A stretch of 64,000 nt of DNA from Nocardioides sp. YR527 (lineage in GTDB: Bacteria; Actinomycetota; Actinomycetes; Propionibacteriales; Nocardioidaceae): the NCBI RefSeq assembly GCF_900101045.1, contig NZ_FNFN01000009.1:62001-126000 (forward strand). Direction: 5' to 3'. Below are positions 8,144 to 16,301 of the stretch, one piece after another. The notes under the pieces were generated by a model. That model searched no databases and was not told where the DNA came from. It saw nothing but the letters and a program-made list of their open reading frames with translations. The translations under genes and the position numbers were made by a program. Position 1 is the first letter of the stretch. Each line of letters begins with the position of its first letter.

Positions 8144-9805
8144 CGCAGTGACGCGATGGAGCCTGTTGCTTCCGGTTGCGGTGGCGTACGACCTGGTCCA
8201 GGTGGCCGTGGCGTTGGAGTCCTTGCGATCGCCGATGACGTACCAGTCCATCTGGGCGCGGGTGGGGGTCACGTCGAGGACGGAGTAGCCGTGGTCGTCG
8301 AAGTTGAGGTAGCGGACGTGGCGGTTTGCGGTCTGGATGATGCCCTCGACCGTCAGGCTGACCGTGCGGCGCGGGGCGCCGAGGATGTCTTTGAGGTTGT
8401 TCGAGGTCACCGACGTGGCCACGAACTCGACACCGGCGGTCTTGCCGAGCGGGTAGACGGCGGAGTCGTACGGCAGGTCGCAGGCCCACGCCGAGTGGAT
8501 GTCGCCGGTGACGAAGACGGTGTCGGTGATCGCGTTGTCGCGGATGTGCTCGAAGAGCTCGGTGCGGTCGGCGGTGTAACCGTCCCACTGGTCCACGTTG
8601 TAGGCGATGCCGTTGTCGGGCAGCAGGCCGGTGACGTCGTTGACCGGCGCGATCAGGCTCTTCGGGAGCGCGCCGAAGGTGACCGGCGCGATCATCACCG
8701 GGTTGCCGACGAGCTTCCACCGGGCGTCGGTGAGCAGGCCGTCCTTGAGCCACGCCAGCTGCTCGTCGCCGGTGATCGTGCGGTCGGGGTCGTCGACTCC
8801 GGCGAGGTCGGTGCGCGCGACCTGCTGGGAGCGGTAGGAGCGCAGGTCGAGCATGCTCAGCTCGAGCAGGGTGCCGAAACGCAGCCGCCGGTAGATCTGG
8901 TCGTGGAGGTGGCCGTCGGTCTCCACGGTCGCCGTGCCGTCCACGCGCAGCGGCATCCACTCGTCGTAGGCCTGGTTGGCGTTGGTCTTGCGGTCGATCC
9001 AGTCGTACTCGCCGGGCTCGTTGTTCTCGGCACCCAGCAGCCAGGCGTCGTTGGCCGACTCGTGGTCGTCCCAGGTGACGATCCAGGGCAGCCGGGCGTG
9101 AGCGGCGGAGAGGTCGACGTCGCGCTTGTACTGCGCGTGCCGGATGCGGTAGTCGGCCAGCGTGTGCATCTCGTGGGCGGGCTCGTGCGGGCGGACGTCC
9201 TCGTTGGCCATGCCGTAGCCGTACTCGCCGGGACCGTACTCGTAGAGGTAGTCGCCCAGGTGGAGGATCGCGTGCAGGTCGTCGCGGGCGGCCAGGTGCC
9301 GGTAGGACGCGAACCAGCCGGCCTGCAGGTTGGAGCAGGAGACCACCCCGAAACGTACGTTCTCAGGGGCCGCGTCGGCGGCCGGAGCCGTGCGGGTACG
9401 CCCGACGCGGCTGGTCTGGCCGTCGTAGGTGAAGCGGTAGAAGTACCAGGTCTCCGGGGCCAGGCCGGTGACGTCGAGCTTCACGGTGTGGTCGCGGTCG
9501 GGGCCGGTCTGCTGGGATCCCTTGGCGGTGACGCGGCCGAAGTCCGCGGTGGGCGAGACCTCCCAGCGGACCAGGACCTGCTCGCCGGTGCCGGAGCCGG
9601 GGGTCGCGTCGGCGGTCGGCGTGACCCGGGTCCAGATGACCACCCGGTCCGGTAGCGGGTCGCCGGAGGCGACGCCGTGCTGGAAGTGGTTGAGCGAGTC
9701 GCCGGCGGCCTCGGCGGGCTCGGGGAGGGCGATGGCTCCCGCTCCGGCGGCGGTCGCCAGCCCGGCGGCGATGAGGGTGCGGCGGTCGATCTGCGTCTGG
9801 GTCAC
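8135..9805 (-). CDS. phoD: PhoD-type alkaline phosphatase, Tat-exported
   Basis: The 556-residue product begins with a twin-arginine signal (D-R-R-T-L-I-A-A-G then a hydrophobic stretch ending PAEAAG). The mature part has the PhoD N-terminal domain (HGVASGDPLPDRVVIWTRV) and a metallophosphatase core with GVVSCSNLQAGWF, HLGDYLYEYG, TWDDHES and FVTGDIHS, which supply the metal-binding Asp, Asn and His residues. PhoD enzymes are Ca/Fe-dependent phosphomono- and diesterases that release phosphate outside the cell. No Pho box was recognised upstream. A 13-bp hairpin separates it from the lexA gene behind it. Confidence 0.93.
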   Translation of the reverse strand: MTQTQIDRRTLIAAGLATAAGAGAIALPEPAEAAGDSLNHFQHGVASGDPLPDRVVIWTRVTPTADATPGSGTGEQVLVRWEVSPTADFGRVTAKGSQQTGPDRDHTVKLDVTGLAPETWYFYRFTYDGQTSRVGRTRTAPAADAAPENVRFGVVSCSNLQAGWFASYRHLAARDDLHAILHLGDYLYEYGPGEYGYGMANEDVRPHEPAHEMHTLADYRIRHAQYKRDVDLSAAHARLPWIVTWDDHESANDAWLLGAENNEPGEYDWIDRKTNANQAYDEWMPLRVDGTATVETDGHLHDQIYRRLRFGTLLELSMLDLRSYRSQQVARTDLAGVDDPDRTITGDEQLAWLKDGLLTDARWKLVGNPVMIAPVTFGALPKSLIAPVNDVTGLLPDNGIAYNVDQWDGYTADRTELFEHIRDNAITDTVFVTGDIHSAWACDLPYDSAVYPLGKTAGVEFVATSVTSNNLKDILGAPRRTVSLTVEGIIQTANRHVRYLNFDDHGYSVLDVTPTRAQMDWYVIGDRKDSNATATWTRSYATATGSNRLHRVTAPV

Positions 9806-9821
9806 GCTGTATGGAACGACG

Positions 9822-9853
9822 CAGCCGCCGGCCCTGTCATGGGCCGGCGGCTG
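9822..9853 (-). terminator. lexA terminator hairpin
   Basis: A perfect 13-bp stem (CAGCCGCCGGCCC at 9822-9834, complement at 9841-9853) with a 6-nt loop lies 40 bases beyond the lexA stop and just before the phoD start on the minus strand. Confidence 0.65.
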
Positions 9854-9892
9854 AATTCACGCAGTGTTCCCGGGCTGGTCCCCGGGGCGGGC

Positions 9893-10660
9893 TCAGAGGC
9901 TGCGCAGGACCGCGGTCACCTTGCCGAGGATCGTCGCGTGGGTGCCGTCGATCGGCTCGTACGCAGCATTGTGCGGCAGCAGCCAGACCTTGCCGTCCTT
10001 GCGGGAGAGCGTCTTGACCGTGGCCTCGCCGTCGATCAGCGCGGCCACGATCTCGCCGTTCTCGGCGGTCGGCTGCTGGCGCACGACCACGAAGTCGCCG
10101 TCGCAGATGGCCGCGTCGACCATCGAGTCACCGGAGACCGAGAGCAGGAAGAGGTCGCCGTTGCCGACCAGCTGCTTGGGCAGCGGGAAGACGTCCTCGA
10201 CGCTCTGCTGGCTCGAGGTCTCCTCGGCCAGGATCGGGCCACCGGCCGCGATCCGCCCGACCAGGGGAACCATGGCGGCGTCGGGGTTGGGGTTGATGTC
10301 GGCCTCGGCGCTGATCGTCGAGTCGGGCTCCTCGCCGGACATGGCCTTGCGGTGGGCCATCACCTCCGGGAGGAAGACCTCGAGGGCGCGCGGCCGCTTC
10401 GGGTCCTTGCGGATCAGACCACGCTGCTCCAGCGCGCGGAGCTGGTGGGCGACGCTGCTGGTGCTGGTCAGCCCGACCGCGGCGCCGATCTCGCGCATGC
10501 TGGGCGGGTAACCGCGCTGCTCGATGCTGTCGCGCAGGTGAGCGAGGATGCGCTGCTGACGCGGCGTGAGCCCGGTCGCGTCCGGCGGCCCGTCGGGCAG
10601 CTCGCGGACGCGGCTCTTCTTCGAACCGCCTGATCCGGTGCCTGTCTTCTGCGTGGTCAT
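9893..10660 (-). CDS. lexA: SOS repressor LexA
   Basis: The 255-residue protein has an N-terminal winged helix (RQQRILAHLRDSIEQRGYPPSMREIG ... in two stretches) and a C-terminal S24 self-cleavage domain. The scissile Ala-Gly is in GRIAAGGPIL, the nucleophile serine in SVSGDSMVDA and the general-base lysine in GEATVKTL. RecA-stimulated self-cleavage lifts repression of DNA-repair genes. It is longer than E. coli LexA because of an N-terminal tail and an acidic insert before the cleavage site, common in actinobacteria. One SOS box lies 33 bp upstream, so it is autoregulated, and it is divergent from an SOS-boxed LysM gene. Confidence 0.97.
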   Translation of the reverse strand: MTTQKTGTGSGGSKKSRVRELPDGPPDATGLTPRQQRILAHLRDSIEQRGYPPSMREIGAAVGLTSTSSVAHQLRALEQRGLIRKDPKRPRALEVFLPEVMAHRKAMSGEEPDSTISAEADINPNPDAAMVPLVGRIAAGGPILAEETSSQQSVEDVFPLPKQLVGNGDLFLLSVSGDSMVDAAICDGDFVVVRQQPTAENGEIVAALIDGEATVKTLSRKDGKVWLLPHNAAYEPIDGTHATILGKVTAVLRSL

Positions 10661-10692
10661 GTCACCACATTAGTCCCTCTGGCACCACGACA

Positions 10693-10708
10693 TCAAACAT
10701 TTGTTCGA
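10693..10708 (-). promoter_or_regulatory. LexA-binding SOS box of lexA
   Basis: TCAAACATTTGTTCGA differs at one position from the actinobacterial SOS palindrome TCGAAC-N4-GTTCGA and sits 33 bp ahead of the lexA start codon, consistent with autorepression. Confidence 0.85.
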
Positions 10709-10765
10709 CCTCACGGGTGGCGCGTGTCGGCGTTCGAAAATTCTGGGCGTCGCTACTTGCGTTGT

Positions 10766-10816
10766 TCGAACACGTGATCTACCTTCGAACATGTGCTCGA
10801 TCGAACACGTGATCGA
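10766..10816 (+). promoter_or_regulatory. Three clustered SOS boxes before the LysM gene
   Basis: Three 16-bp sites follow one another: TCGAACACGTGATCTA (10766-10781, two mismatches in the right half), TCGAACATGTGCTCGA (10785-10800, one mismatch) and TCGAACACGTGATCGA (10801-10816, one mismatch). The last two abut directly. They end 26 bp before the LysM gene start and would give strong LexA repression of that gene. Confidence 0.8.
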
Positions 10817-10842
10817 GAGACTTGTGATCAGGAGGCCGTGAG

Positions 10843-11220
10843 ATGAGTGCAACAGTCTATGTGCTGCCCGTAGCCGAGCCGCCCCGTCCGGTGCGGGAGG
10901 TGCGTCGCTCGACCGTGCGGCTCACTCGTCGCGGACGAGTCGTCGTGTTCGCATTCGCGCTCGTCGTGCTCTTCGGGATCGCGTTCATCGGAGCGCGGGT
11001 GGCGTTCGCCGTGGAGGGTGGTGCCGAAAAAAGCCCCGCTCCCTCCGCCCACACGATGGTCGTCAGTGATGGCGACACGCTCTGGGACATCTCCTCGAAG
11101 GCCGTCGCCGGCAGCGACGCCTCGATTCGGGAGATGGAGCAGACGATCAAGGAGCTCAACAGTCTCGAGTCCTCGATGCTCGTGTCCGGTCAGACCCTGA
11201 TCATCCCGACCGCGCCGTAA
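10843..11220 (+). CDS. SOS-controlled LysM membrane protein (ChiZ/Rv2719c-type cell-division regulator)
   Basis: The start follows CAGGAGG. The 125-residue protein has a basic cytoplasmic N-terminus, one transmembrane segment (VVVFAFALVVLFGIAFIGA) and a C-terminal LysM peptidoglycan-binding domain (VVSDGDTLWDISSKAV ... SGQTLIIP). In mycobacteria the gene divergent from lexA, Rv2719c/chiZ, has the same membrane-LysM design and blocks septation during DNA damage; Corynebacterium divS plays a like role. Function here is inferred from design, position and the three LexA sites. A perfect hairpin terminates it. Confidence 0.8.
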   Translation: MSATVYVLPVAEPPRPVREVRRSTVRLTRRGRVVVFAFALVVLFGIAFIGARVAFAVEGGAEKSPAPSAHTMVVSDGDTLWDISSKAVAGSDASIREMEQTIKELNSLESSMLVSGQTLIIPTAP

Positions 11221-11282
11221 GGGCCGCCATAGATGTCCGGCTGCACCTTCGACCCTTGGCAGCCGGCGACCGGGGAAAGAGT

Positions 11283-11322
11283 GAGAGTGCTGCAGACGAT
11301 GGGAAGCGTCTGCAGCACTCTC
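11283..11322. terminator. Bidirectional 16-bp hairpin terminator
   Basis: A perfect 16-bp inverted repeat (11283-11298 and 11307-11322) with an 8-nt loop separates the convergent LysM gene and the minus-strand gene that ends at 11335. It probably ends transcription from both sides. Confidence 0.75.
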
Positions 11323-11334
11323 GCTGTGTCTTCG

Positions 11335-12324
11335 TCAGTGGCGCCCGCGGTAGGGGGTGTCCGGCTCGGCCGGCGGCCACTGCTTGTTGCGTGTGTTGTG
11401 ACGCGGCGGCCACTCGTCGTCCGGTTCGACCGGCGTGCTCTGGGGCTGGCGCTGAGCGGGCATCGCCTGGGTCGCGGCAGGGTCCTGGGTCAGCCGAGCC
11501 CTCGATCCGGTCTGTTCGTAGCTGGTCGGGGTCTGGTAGGTGCCGGACTGATACTGCCCGGACCCGGCCTGCTGGGTGGGGTAGCTGTCCGTGCCGTATC
11601 CCTGCGAGCTGTACCCCGAAGTGCTCTGTGGCGTCGACGTCGGCGTCGGCGGGCTCGAGTAGTAGGGCTGCGGGGAGGGTGGCGGGCTGGTCGGCGGCAG
11701 GTAGGACGATGTGCTGTAGGCGGCCCGGCTGCCGGTGTTGCCGTAGCCCTGATCGCTGCTGGGATAGCCGTAGGGCGACTGGGATCCGGTGTCGGTGTAG
11801 GACGAGAGGTTCCCGGTGTCGCCGTAGGGCGGCTGGCTCCCGGTGTCGGAGCTGTGCCGGCCGTAGGAGCCGGTGTCGTCGTAGCCGTAGGAACCGGTGC
11901 CGTAGTAGTCCTGCTCCGGGTAGGCCTGCTCCGAGTAGACCTGCTGGTCGGAGTAGGTCGTGTCCGAGTAGTCCTGCTCCTCGACGTAGGCGTTGGAGTG
12001 GCTGCCGGTGTAGTCGTCGGTGGGTGGCGTGGTCGGGGAGCCGGAGAAGGCCCGCCAGGCCTTCCCGGCGAAGGTGAAGGTCAAGAAGAGGCAGGCGACT
12101 GCAACGACCGCCGCGACGGCGAGCTTCGCCCAGGCGCCGGAATCGCCTCCCCGTGCGTCGGCCCCGAAACCGACGGCGACCCACACGAGCACTCCCCAGA
12201 TGACGAGGAAGGCCAGTGTCGCGATCGCAGGCAAGATGAACGATGGCCGGGGACCGCTTCTGGGCCGCGTGCCTCTCCGCGACCCGACGCGATTTCCTCC
12301 GGAGATGTTTGTCACGGGGGCCAT
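11335..12324 (-). CDS. Membrane protein with long Tyr/Ser/Thr/Pro-rich tail
   Basis: A 329-residue protein of unknown function. A basic N-terminus (residues 1-30) precedes two membrane segments (ILPAIATLAFLVIWGVLVWVA and AKLAVAAVVAVACLFLTFTF). About 220 residues of low complexity follow, rich in Tyr, Ser, Asp, Gly and Pro with imperfect repeats such as YDDTGSYG, GDTGNLSSYTDTGS and SPYGYP. Such tails are usually disordered and may bind partners or be phosphorylated. Nothing in the sequence gives an enzymatic role. It is convergent with the LysM gene and divergent from nrdR. Confidence 0.7.
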   Translation of the reverse strand: MAPVTNISGGNRVGSRRGTRPRSGPRPSFILPAIATLAFLVIWGVLVWVAVGFGADARGGDSGAWAKLAVAAVVAVACLFLTFTFAGKAWRAFSGSPTTPPTDDYTGSHSNAYVEEQDYSDTTYSDQQVYSEQAYPEQDYYGTGSYGYDDTGSYGRHSSDTGSQPPYGDTGNLSSYTDTGSQSPYGYPSSDQGYGNTGSRAAYSTSSYLPPTSPPPSPQPYYSSPPTPTSTPQSTSGYSSQGYGTDSYPTQQAGSGQYQSGTYQTPTSYEQTGSRARLTQDPAATQAMPAQRQPQSTPVEPDDEWPPRHNTRNKQWPPAEPDTPYRGRH

Positions 12325-12451
12325 TCTTACTCATCCAGCCCAGTCCGGCGCCGCTGAACCGGAATCTTTCGGTGTTTGGCCCGCGACACGCCGGACGCGC
12401 GGGGAAACGCGACGCTCGCTTGCATCGTCGTGGGGGCGGGCGTACGGTTAC

Positions 12452-12498
12452 CACTACATCTAGTAGTTACACCGCTGTAGTTATCCACATCTAGTTCA
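12452..12498 (+). promoter_or_regulatory. Paired NrdR boxes
   Basis: Two sites share the core ACATCTAG (12456-12463 and 12487-12494) inside 16-bp imperfect palindromes resembling the NrdR box ACACTATATATAGTGT. The cores are 31 bp apart, about three helical turns, the usual spacing for paired NrdR boxes. They lie 140-180 bp before nrdR and imply autoregulation of the nrdR-nrdJ pair by ATP/dATP-loaded NrdR. Confidence 0.75.
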
Positions 12499-12609
12499 CA
12501 TGAACAGGCGGATGGCCCACAGCGATGGGGGTGTTGTTCCACAGGGACTCACGCTCATATCCACAGGTTCCACAGGCTCGGGCCGCCGTTGAGACGGCCT
12601 GGATCCACA
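12481..12609 (+). promoter_or_regulatory. Cluster of DnaA-box-like 9-mers before nrdR
   Basis: TTATCCACA (12481-12489) is a perfect DnaA box and overlaps the second NrdR box. Four more 9-mers end in TCCACA: TGTTCCACA (12535-12543), ATATCCACA (12557-12565), GGTTCCACA (12566-12574) and GGATCCACA (12601-12609). Only the first is a consensus match. DnaA controls nrdAB in E. coli; control here is inference. The rest of the 309-bp gap shows no gene. Confidence 0.5.
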
Positions 12610-12632
12610 GGTCTCACGAGAGGGGCTCGACC

Positions 12633-13133
12633 GTGCACTGTCCGTTCTGCCGACACAGCGACACCAAGGTGCTCGACTCCCGCGTGGCCGAGGACGGTGG
12701 CCAGATCCGGCGCCGCCGGGTCTGCCAGGAGTGTGGGAAGCGGTTCACGACCGTCGAGCAGATGCAGCTGATGGTGGCCAAGCGCTCCGGCGCAGCGGAG
12801 CCGTTCAGCCGCGACAAGGCGGTCCACGGCGTACGCAAGGCGTGCAAGGGCCGGCCGGTCACCGAGGACCAGCTCGCCTGCCTCGGCCAGGAGGTCGAGC
12901 AGGCGCTGCGCAGCCAGGGGCTGGCAGAGGTTCCCAGCAACGAGGTGGGGCTGGCGATCCTCGCGCCCCTGCGCGAGCTCGACGAGGTGGCCTACCTGCG
13001 CTTCGCGAGCGTCTACCGGGCCTTCGGCTCGGCGGCCGACTTCGAGCGTGAGATCCAGATGCTGCGTACGGAACGGGAAGTCCAGGACTTCGAGGCAGAA
13101 CATCCGGTCGAGGCCCCGGTGGGCTCCGACTAG
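12633..13133 (+). CDS. nrdR: Ribonucleotide reductase repressor NrdR
   Basis: The GTG at 12633, preceded by GAGAGGGGC, gives the canonical N-terminus M-H-C-P-F-C; an upstream in-frame start at 12525 would add 36 unconserved residues. The 166-residue protein has a zinc ribbon (CPFC ... CQEC) and an ATP-cone domain (VAKRSGAAEPFSRDKAVHGVRKAC ... read in two parts). NrdR senses ATP/dATP and represses ribonucleotide reductase operons by binding paired NrdR boxes, which are present upstream. nrdJ follows 164 bp downstream, a classic actinobacterial pair. Confidence 0.97.
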   Translation: MHCPFCRHSDTKVLDSRVAEDGGQIRRRRVCQECGKRFTTVEQMQLMVAKRSGAAEPFSRDKAVHGVRKACKGRPVTEDQLACLGQEVEQALRSQGLAEVPSNEVGLAILAPLRELDEVAYLRFASVYRAFGSAADFEREIQMLRTEREVQDFEAEHPVEAPVGSD

Positions 13134-13297
13134 GTCCCACGGGACACATAGACCGGCCCGGGCAGGCCGTGGGGAAGCGACCTGCTCGGGCCAATCAACG
13201 GCACAGCCAGCGGAAACAGATAGAACAGAGCAAGGACTCCACCATCAGCACCGACCAGCAGTACGGCACAGCGATCGATGACAACAGGGGGAACGAA

Positions 13298-16219
13298 ATG
13301 ACAGACACGGCAGCAGAGGCACAGGCATCGGCGAAGGCAGGCGCCGGGCTGAAGATCGAGCGGATCTTCAGCACCGAGGGCGTCCACCCCTACGACGAGA
13401 TCACCTGGGAGCGTCGCGACGTCGTCCAGAAGAACTGGAAGACCGGCGAGACCGTCTTCGAGCAGACCGGAGTCGAGTTCCCCGACTTCTGGTCGATCAA
13501 CGCCTCGACGATCGTGACGACGAAGTACTTCCGCGGCGCCATCGGCACCGACAAGCGTGAGCAGAGCCTGAAGCAGCTGATCGACCGGGTCGTGAACACC
13601 TACGTCGCCTCCGGCAAGGAGAACGACTACTTCGCCTCCGAGGCCGACGCGGACCTCTTCGGTCGCGAGCTCACCTGGCTGCTGGTCAACCAGCACTTCG
13701 CCTTCAACTCGCCGGTCTGGTTCAACGTCGGCACCGAGTCCCCCCAGCAGGTCTCGGCCTGCTTCATCCTCTCGGTCGACGACTCCATGGACTCGATCCT
13801 GAACTGGTACAAGGAGGAGGGCCTGATCTTCAAGGGCGGCTCCGGTGCCGGTCTCAACCTCTCCCGCATCCGCTCCTCCAAGGAGCTGCTGAAGTCCTCC
13901 GGCGGCACCGCCTCCGGTCCGGTCTCCTTCATGCGCGGCGCCGACGCGTCCGCGGGCACCATCAAGTCCGGTGGCGCCACCCGCCGCGCGGCGAAGATGG
14001 TCGTGCTCGACGTCGACCACCCCGACATCGAGGAGTTCGTCGAGACCAAGGCGCGCGAGGAGGACAAGATCCGCGCGCTGCGCGACGCCGGCTTCGACAT
14101 GGACCTGGGCGGCAAGGACATCTCGTCCGTGCAGTACCAGAACGCCAACAACTCCGTGCGCGTCTCCGACGAGTTCATGCGCGCTGTCGAGGAGGGCAAG
14201 AAGTTCGGCCTCCGGGCGCGTACGACCGGTGAGGTCATCGAGGAGATCGACGCCCGCGACCTGTTCCGCAAGATCTCGATCGCCGCGTGGGAGTGTGCCG
14301 ACCCGGGTCTGCAGTACGACGACACCATCAACGACTGGCACACCAACCCGGAGACGGGCCGGATCACCGGCTCCAACCCGTGCTCGGAGTACATGTCGCT
14401 GGACAACTCCTCCTGCAACCTGGCGTCGCTGAACCTGCTGAAGTTCCTCAAGGACGACGACACCTTCGACGCCGTGCGCTTCCAGCAGGCCTGCGAGGTC
14501 GTCTTCACCGCGATGGACATCTCCATCTGCTTCGCCGACTTCCCGACCGAGGCGATCGGCGAGACCACCCGCGACTACCGCCAGCTCGGCATCGGCTACG
14601 CCAACCTCGGCGCGCTGCTGATGGCGATGGGTCTGGGCTACGACTCCGAGGGTGGCCGCACGATGGCCGCCGCCATCACCTCGCTGATGACCGGTGCCGG
14701 CTACAAGCGCTCGGCCGAGCTGGCCGCCGTCGTCGGTCCGTACGCCGGTTACGCCCGCAACGCCGAGGCCCACCAGCGGGTCATGCGCAAGCACCAGGCC
14801 GCCAACGACGCGGTCCGCTCGATCAACCCGGTCGACCGCAACATCATCGACGCCGCCACCCGCGTGTGGTCCGACGTCGTCGAGATCGGCAAGGTCAACG
14901 GCTTCCGCAACGCCCAGGCCTCGCTGCTCGCGCCGACCGGCACCATCGGCTTCATGATGGACTGCGACACCACCGGCATCGAGCCCGACTTCTCGCTGGT
15001 CAAGTTCAAGAAGCTCGTCGGTGGCGGCTCGATGCAGATCGTCAACCAGGTGATCCCGCGCGCGCTGAAGAAGATGGGCTACCAGCCCGAGCAGATCGAG
15101 GCGATCGTCGCCTACATCGCCGAGCACGGCCATGTCATCGACGCCCCCGGCCTGCGCCAGGAGCACTACGAGGTCTTCGACACCGCGATGGGCAAGCGTG
15201 CGCTGCAGCCGATGGGCCACGTACGCATGATGGCGGCGACCCAGCCGTTCCTCTCCGGTGCGATCTCCAAGACCGTCAACCTGCCCGAGACCGCGACGGT
15301 CGAGGAGATCGAGCAGGTCTACATGGAGTCGTGGAAGCTGGGCCTGAAGGCCACCGCGATCTACCGCGACAACTGCAAGGTCGGCCAGCCGCTGGCCGAC
15401 GGCAAGTCGGAGAACGCCAAGAAGGACCAGGGTCTCTCCACCGCTGCCGCCGCTCCGGCCGCCGAGGCCGAGGTCGCGCCCGAGGTCGTCGAGAAGATCA
15501 TCGAGAAGATCGTCTACGCGCCGACCCGCAAGCGCCTGCCGAAGTCCCGCGTCTCGCGCACCACCTCCTTCACCGTCGGTGGCGCCGAGGGCTACATGAC
15601 CTCCGGTGCCCACGCCGACGGCGAGCTCGGTGAGGTCTTCCTCAAGCTCGGCAAGCAGGGCTCGACCCTGGCCGGTGTCATGGACGCCTTCTCGATCGCG
15701 GTCTCCGTCGGCCTTCAGTACGGCGTGCCCCTGGAGACGTACGTCTCCAAGTTCACCAACCTGAAGTTCGAGCCCGCCGGTCTGACCGACGACCCGGACG
15801 TACGCATGGCGCAGTCCCTCATGGACTACGTCTTCCGCCGCCTCGCGCTGGACTACATGTCCTTCGAGGACCGCTCGGCTCTCGGCATCTACTCCGCCGA
15901 CGAGCGTCAGCGCTACCTCGAGACCGGCTCCTACGAGCAGCTCGGCAACGGCACCACCGCCGCCGAGCTCGTCCAGAAGCCGGCTCCGGCCCCGAAGGCC
16001 GCTCCGGTCGTCGAGGCGGTCGAGGCCGAGGTCGAGGAGGAGGCCGAGGTCGTCGAGGAGGCGCCGAAGGCCACCGCCCACACCACCGCCGAGCTGCTCG
16101 AGTCGATCAGCGGCATGGCCATCGACAGCCCGCTCTGCTTCACCTGCGGCACCAAGATGCGCCCCGCCGGCTCCTGCTACGTCTGCGAGGGCTGCGGCTC
16201 GACCTCCGGTTGCAGCTGA
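13298..16219 (+). CDS. nrdJ: Vitamin B12-dependent (class II) ribonucleotide reductase
   Basis: The ATG at 13298 follows AGGGGGAA and gives 973 residues. It reduces ribonucleotides to deoxyribonucleotides using adenosylcobalamin. Recognisable elements are NSPVWFNVG near residue 137, the SGGTASGPVSFMR region, the active-site motif NPCSEYMSLDNSSCNLASLNLLKF (seen in two stretches), and LLAPTGTIGFMMDCDTTGIEPDF. An Ala/Pro/Glu-rich linker precedes a C-terminal zinc-ribbon-like tail with CFTCGTKM ... CYVCEGCGS, typical of NrdJ. NrdR control is expected. No cobalamin riboswitch was recognised upstream, which fits an enzyme that needs B12. Confidence 0.97.
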   Translation: MTDTAAEAQASAKAGAGLKIERIFSTEGVHPYDEITWERRDVVQKNWKTGETVFEQTGVEFPDFWSINASTIVTTKYFRGAIGTDKREQSLKQLIDRVVNTYVASGKENDYFASEADADLFGRELTWLLVNQHFAFNSPVWFNVGTESPQQVSACFILSVDDSMDSILNWYKEEGLIFKGGSGAGLNLSRIRSSKELLKSSGGTASGPVSFMRGADASAGTIKSGGATRRAAKMVVLDVDHPDIEEFVETKAREEDKIRALRDAGFDMDLGGKDISSVQYQNANNSVRVSDEFMRAVEEGKKFGLRARTTGEVIEEIDARDLFRKISIAAWECADPGLQYDDTINDWHTNPETGRITGSNPCSEYMSLDNSSCNLASLNLLKFLKDDDTFDAVRFQQACEVVFTAMDISICFADFPTEAIGETTRDYRQLGIGYANLGALLMAMGLGYDSEGGRTMAAAITSLMTGAGYKRSAELAAVVGPYAGYARNAEAHQRVMRKHQAANDAVRSINPVDRNIIDAATRVWSDVVEIGKVNGFRNAQASLLAPTGTIGFMMDCDTTGIEPDFSLVKFKKLVGGGSMQIVNQVIPRALKKMGYQPEQIEAIVAYIAEHGHVIDAPGLRQEHYEVFDTAMGKRALQPMGHVRMMAATQPFLSGAISKTVNLPETATVEEIEQVYMESWKLGLKATAIYRDNCKVGQPLADGKSENAKKDQGLSTAAAAPAAEAEVAPEVVEKIIEKIVYAPTRKRLPKSRVSRTTSFTVGGAEGYMTSGAHADGELGEVFLKLGKQGSTLAGVMDAFSIAVSVGLQYGVPLETYVSKFTNLKFEPAGLTDDPDVRMAQSLMDYVFRRLALDYMSFEDRSALGIYSADERQRYLETGSYEQLGNGTTAAELVQKPAPAPKAAPVVEAVEAEVEEEAEVVEEAPKATAHTTAELLESISGMAIDSPLCFTCGTKMRPAGSCYVCEGCGSTSGCS

Positions 16220-16233
16220 GCTTCTGAGTGACT

Positions 16234-16274
16234 GAGTCCGGTCCCGCACCCATCTCGGGTGCGGGACCGGACTC
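16234..16274 (+). terminator. nrdJ terminator, 18-bp perfect hairpin
   Basis: Arms 16234-16251 and 16257-16274 are perfect complements around a 5-nt loop, followed by GTTTCC. It lies 14 bases after the nrdJ stop. Confidence 0.85.
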
Positions 16275-16301
16275 GTTTCCGAGCCGTTACAGTCGACCCC
16301 C

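Noticed and set aside
13134..13297. Cobalamin riboswitch before nrdJ
   Set aside because: No B12-box-like sequence or conserved fold seen. A B12-dependent enzyme would not be expected to be shut off by cobalamin.
13130..16249. 1039-codon minus-strand open frame opposite nrdJ
   Set aside because: A by-product of NrdJ codon use; no recognisable protein and it runs through the nrdJ terminator.
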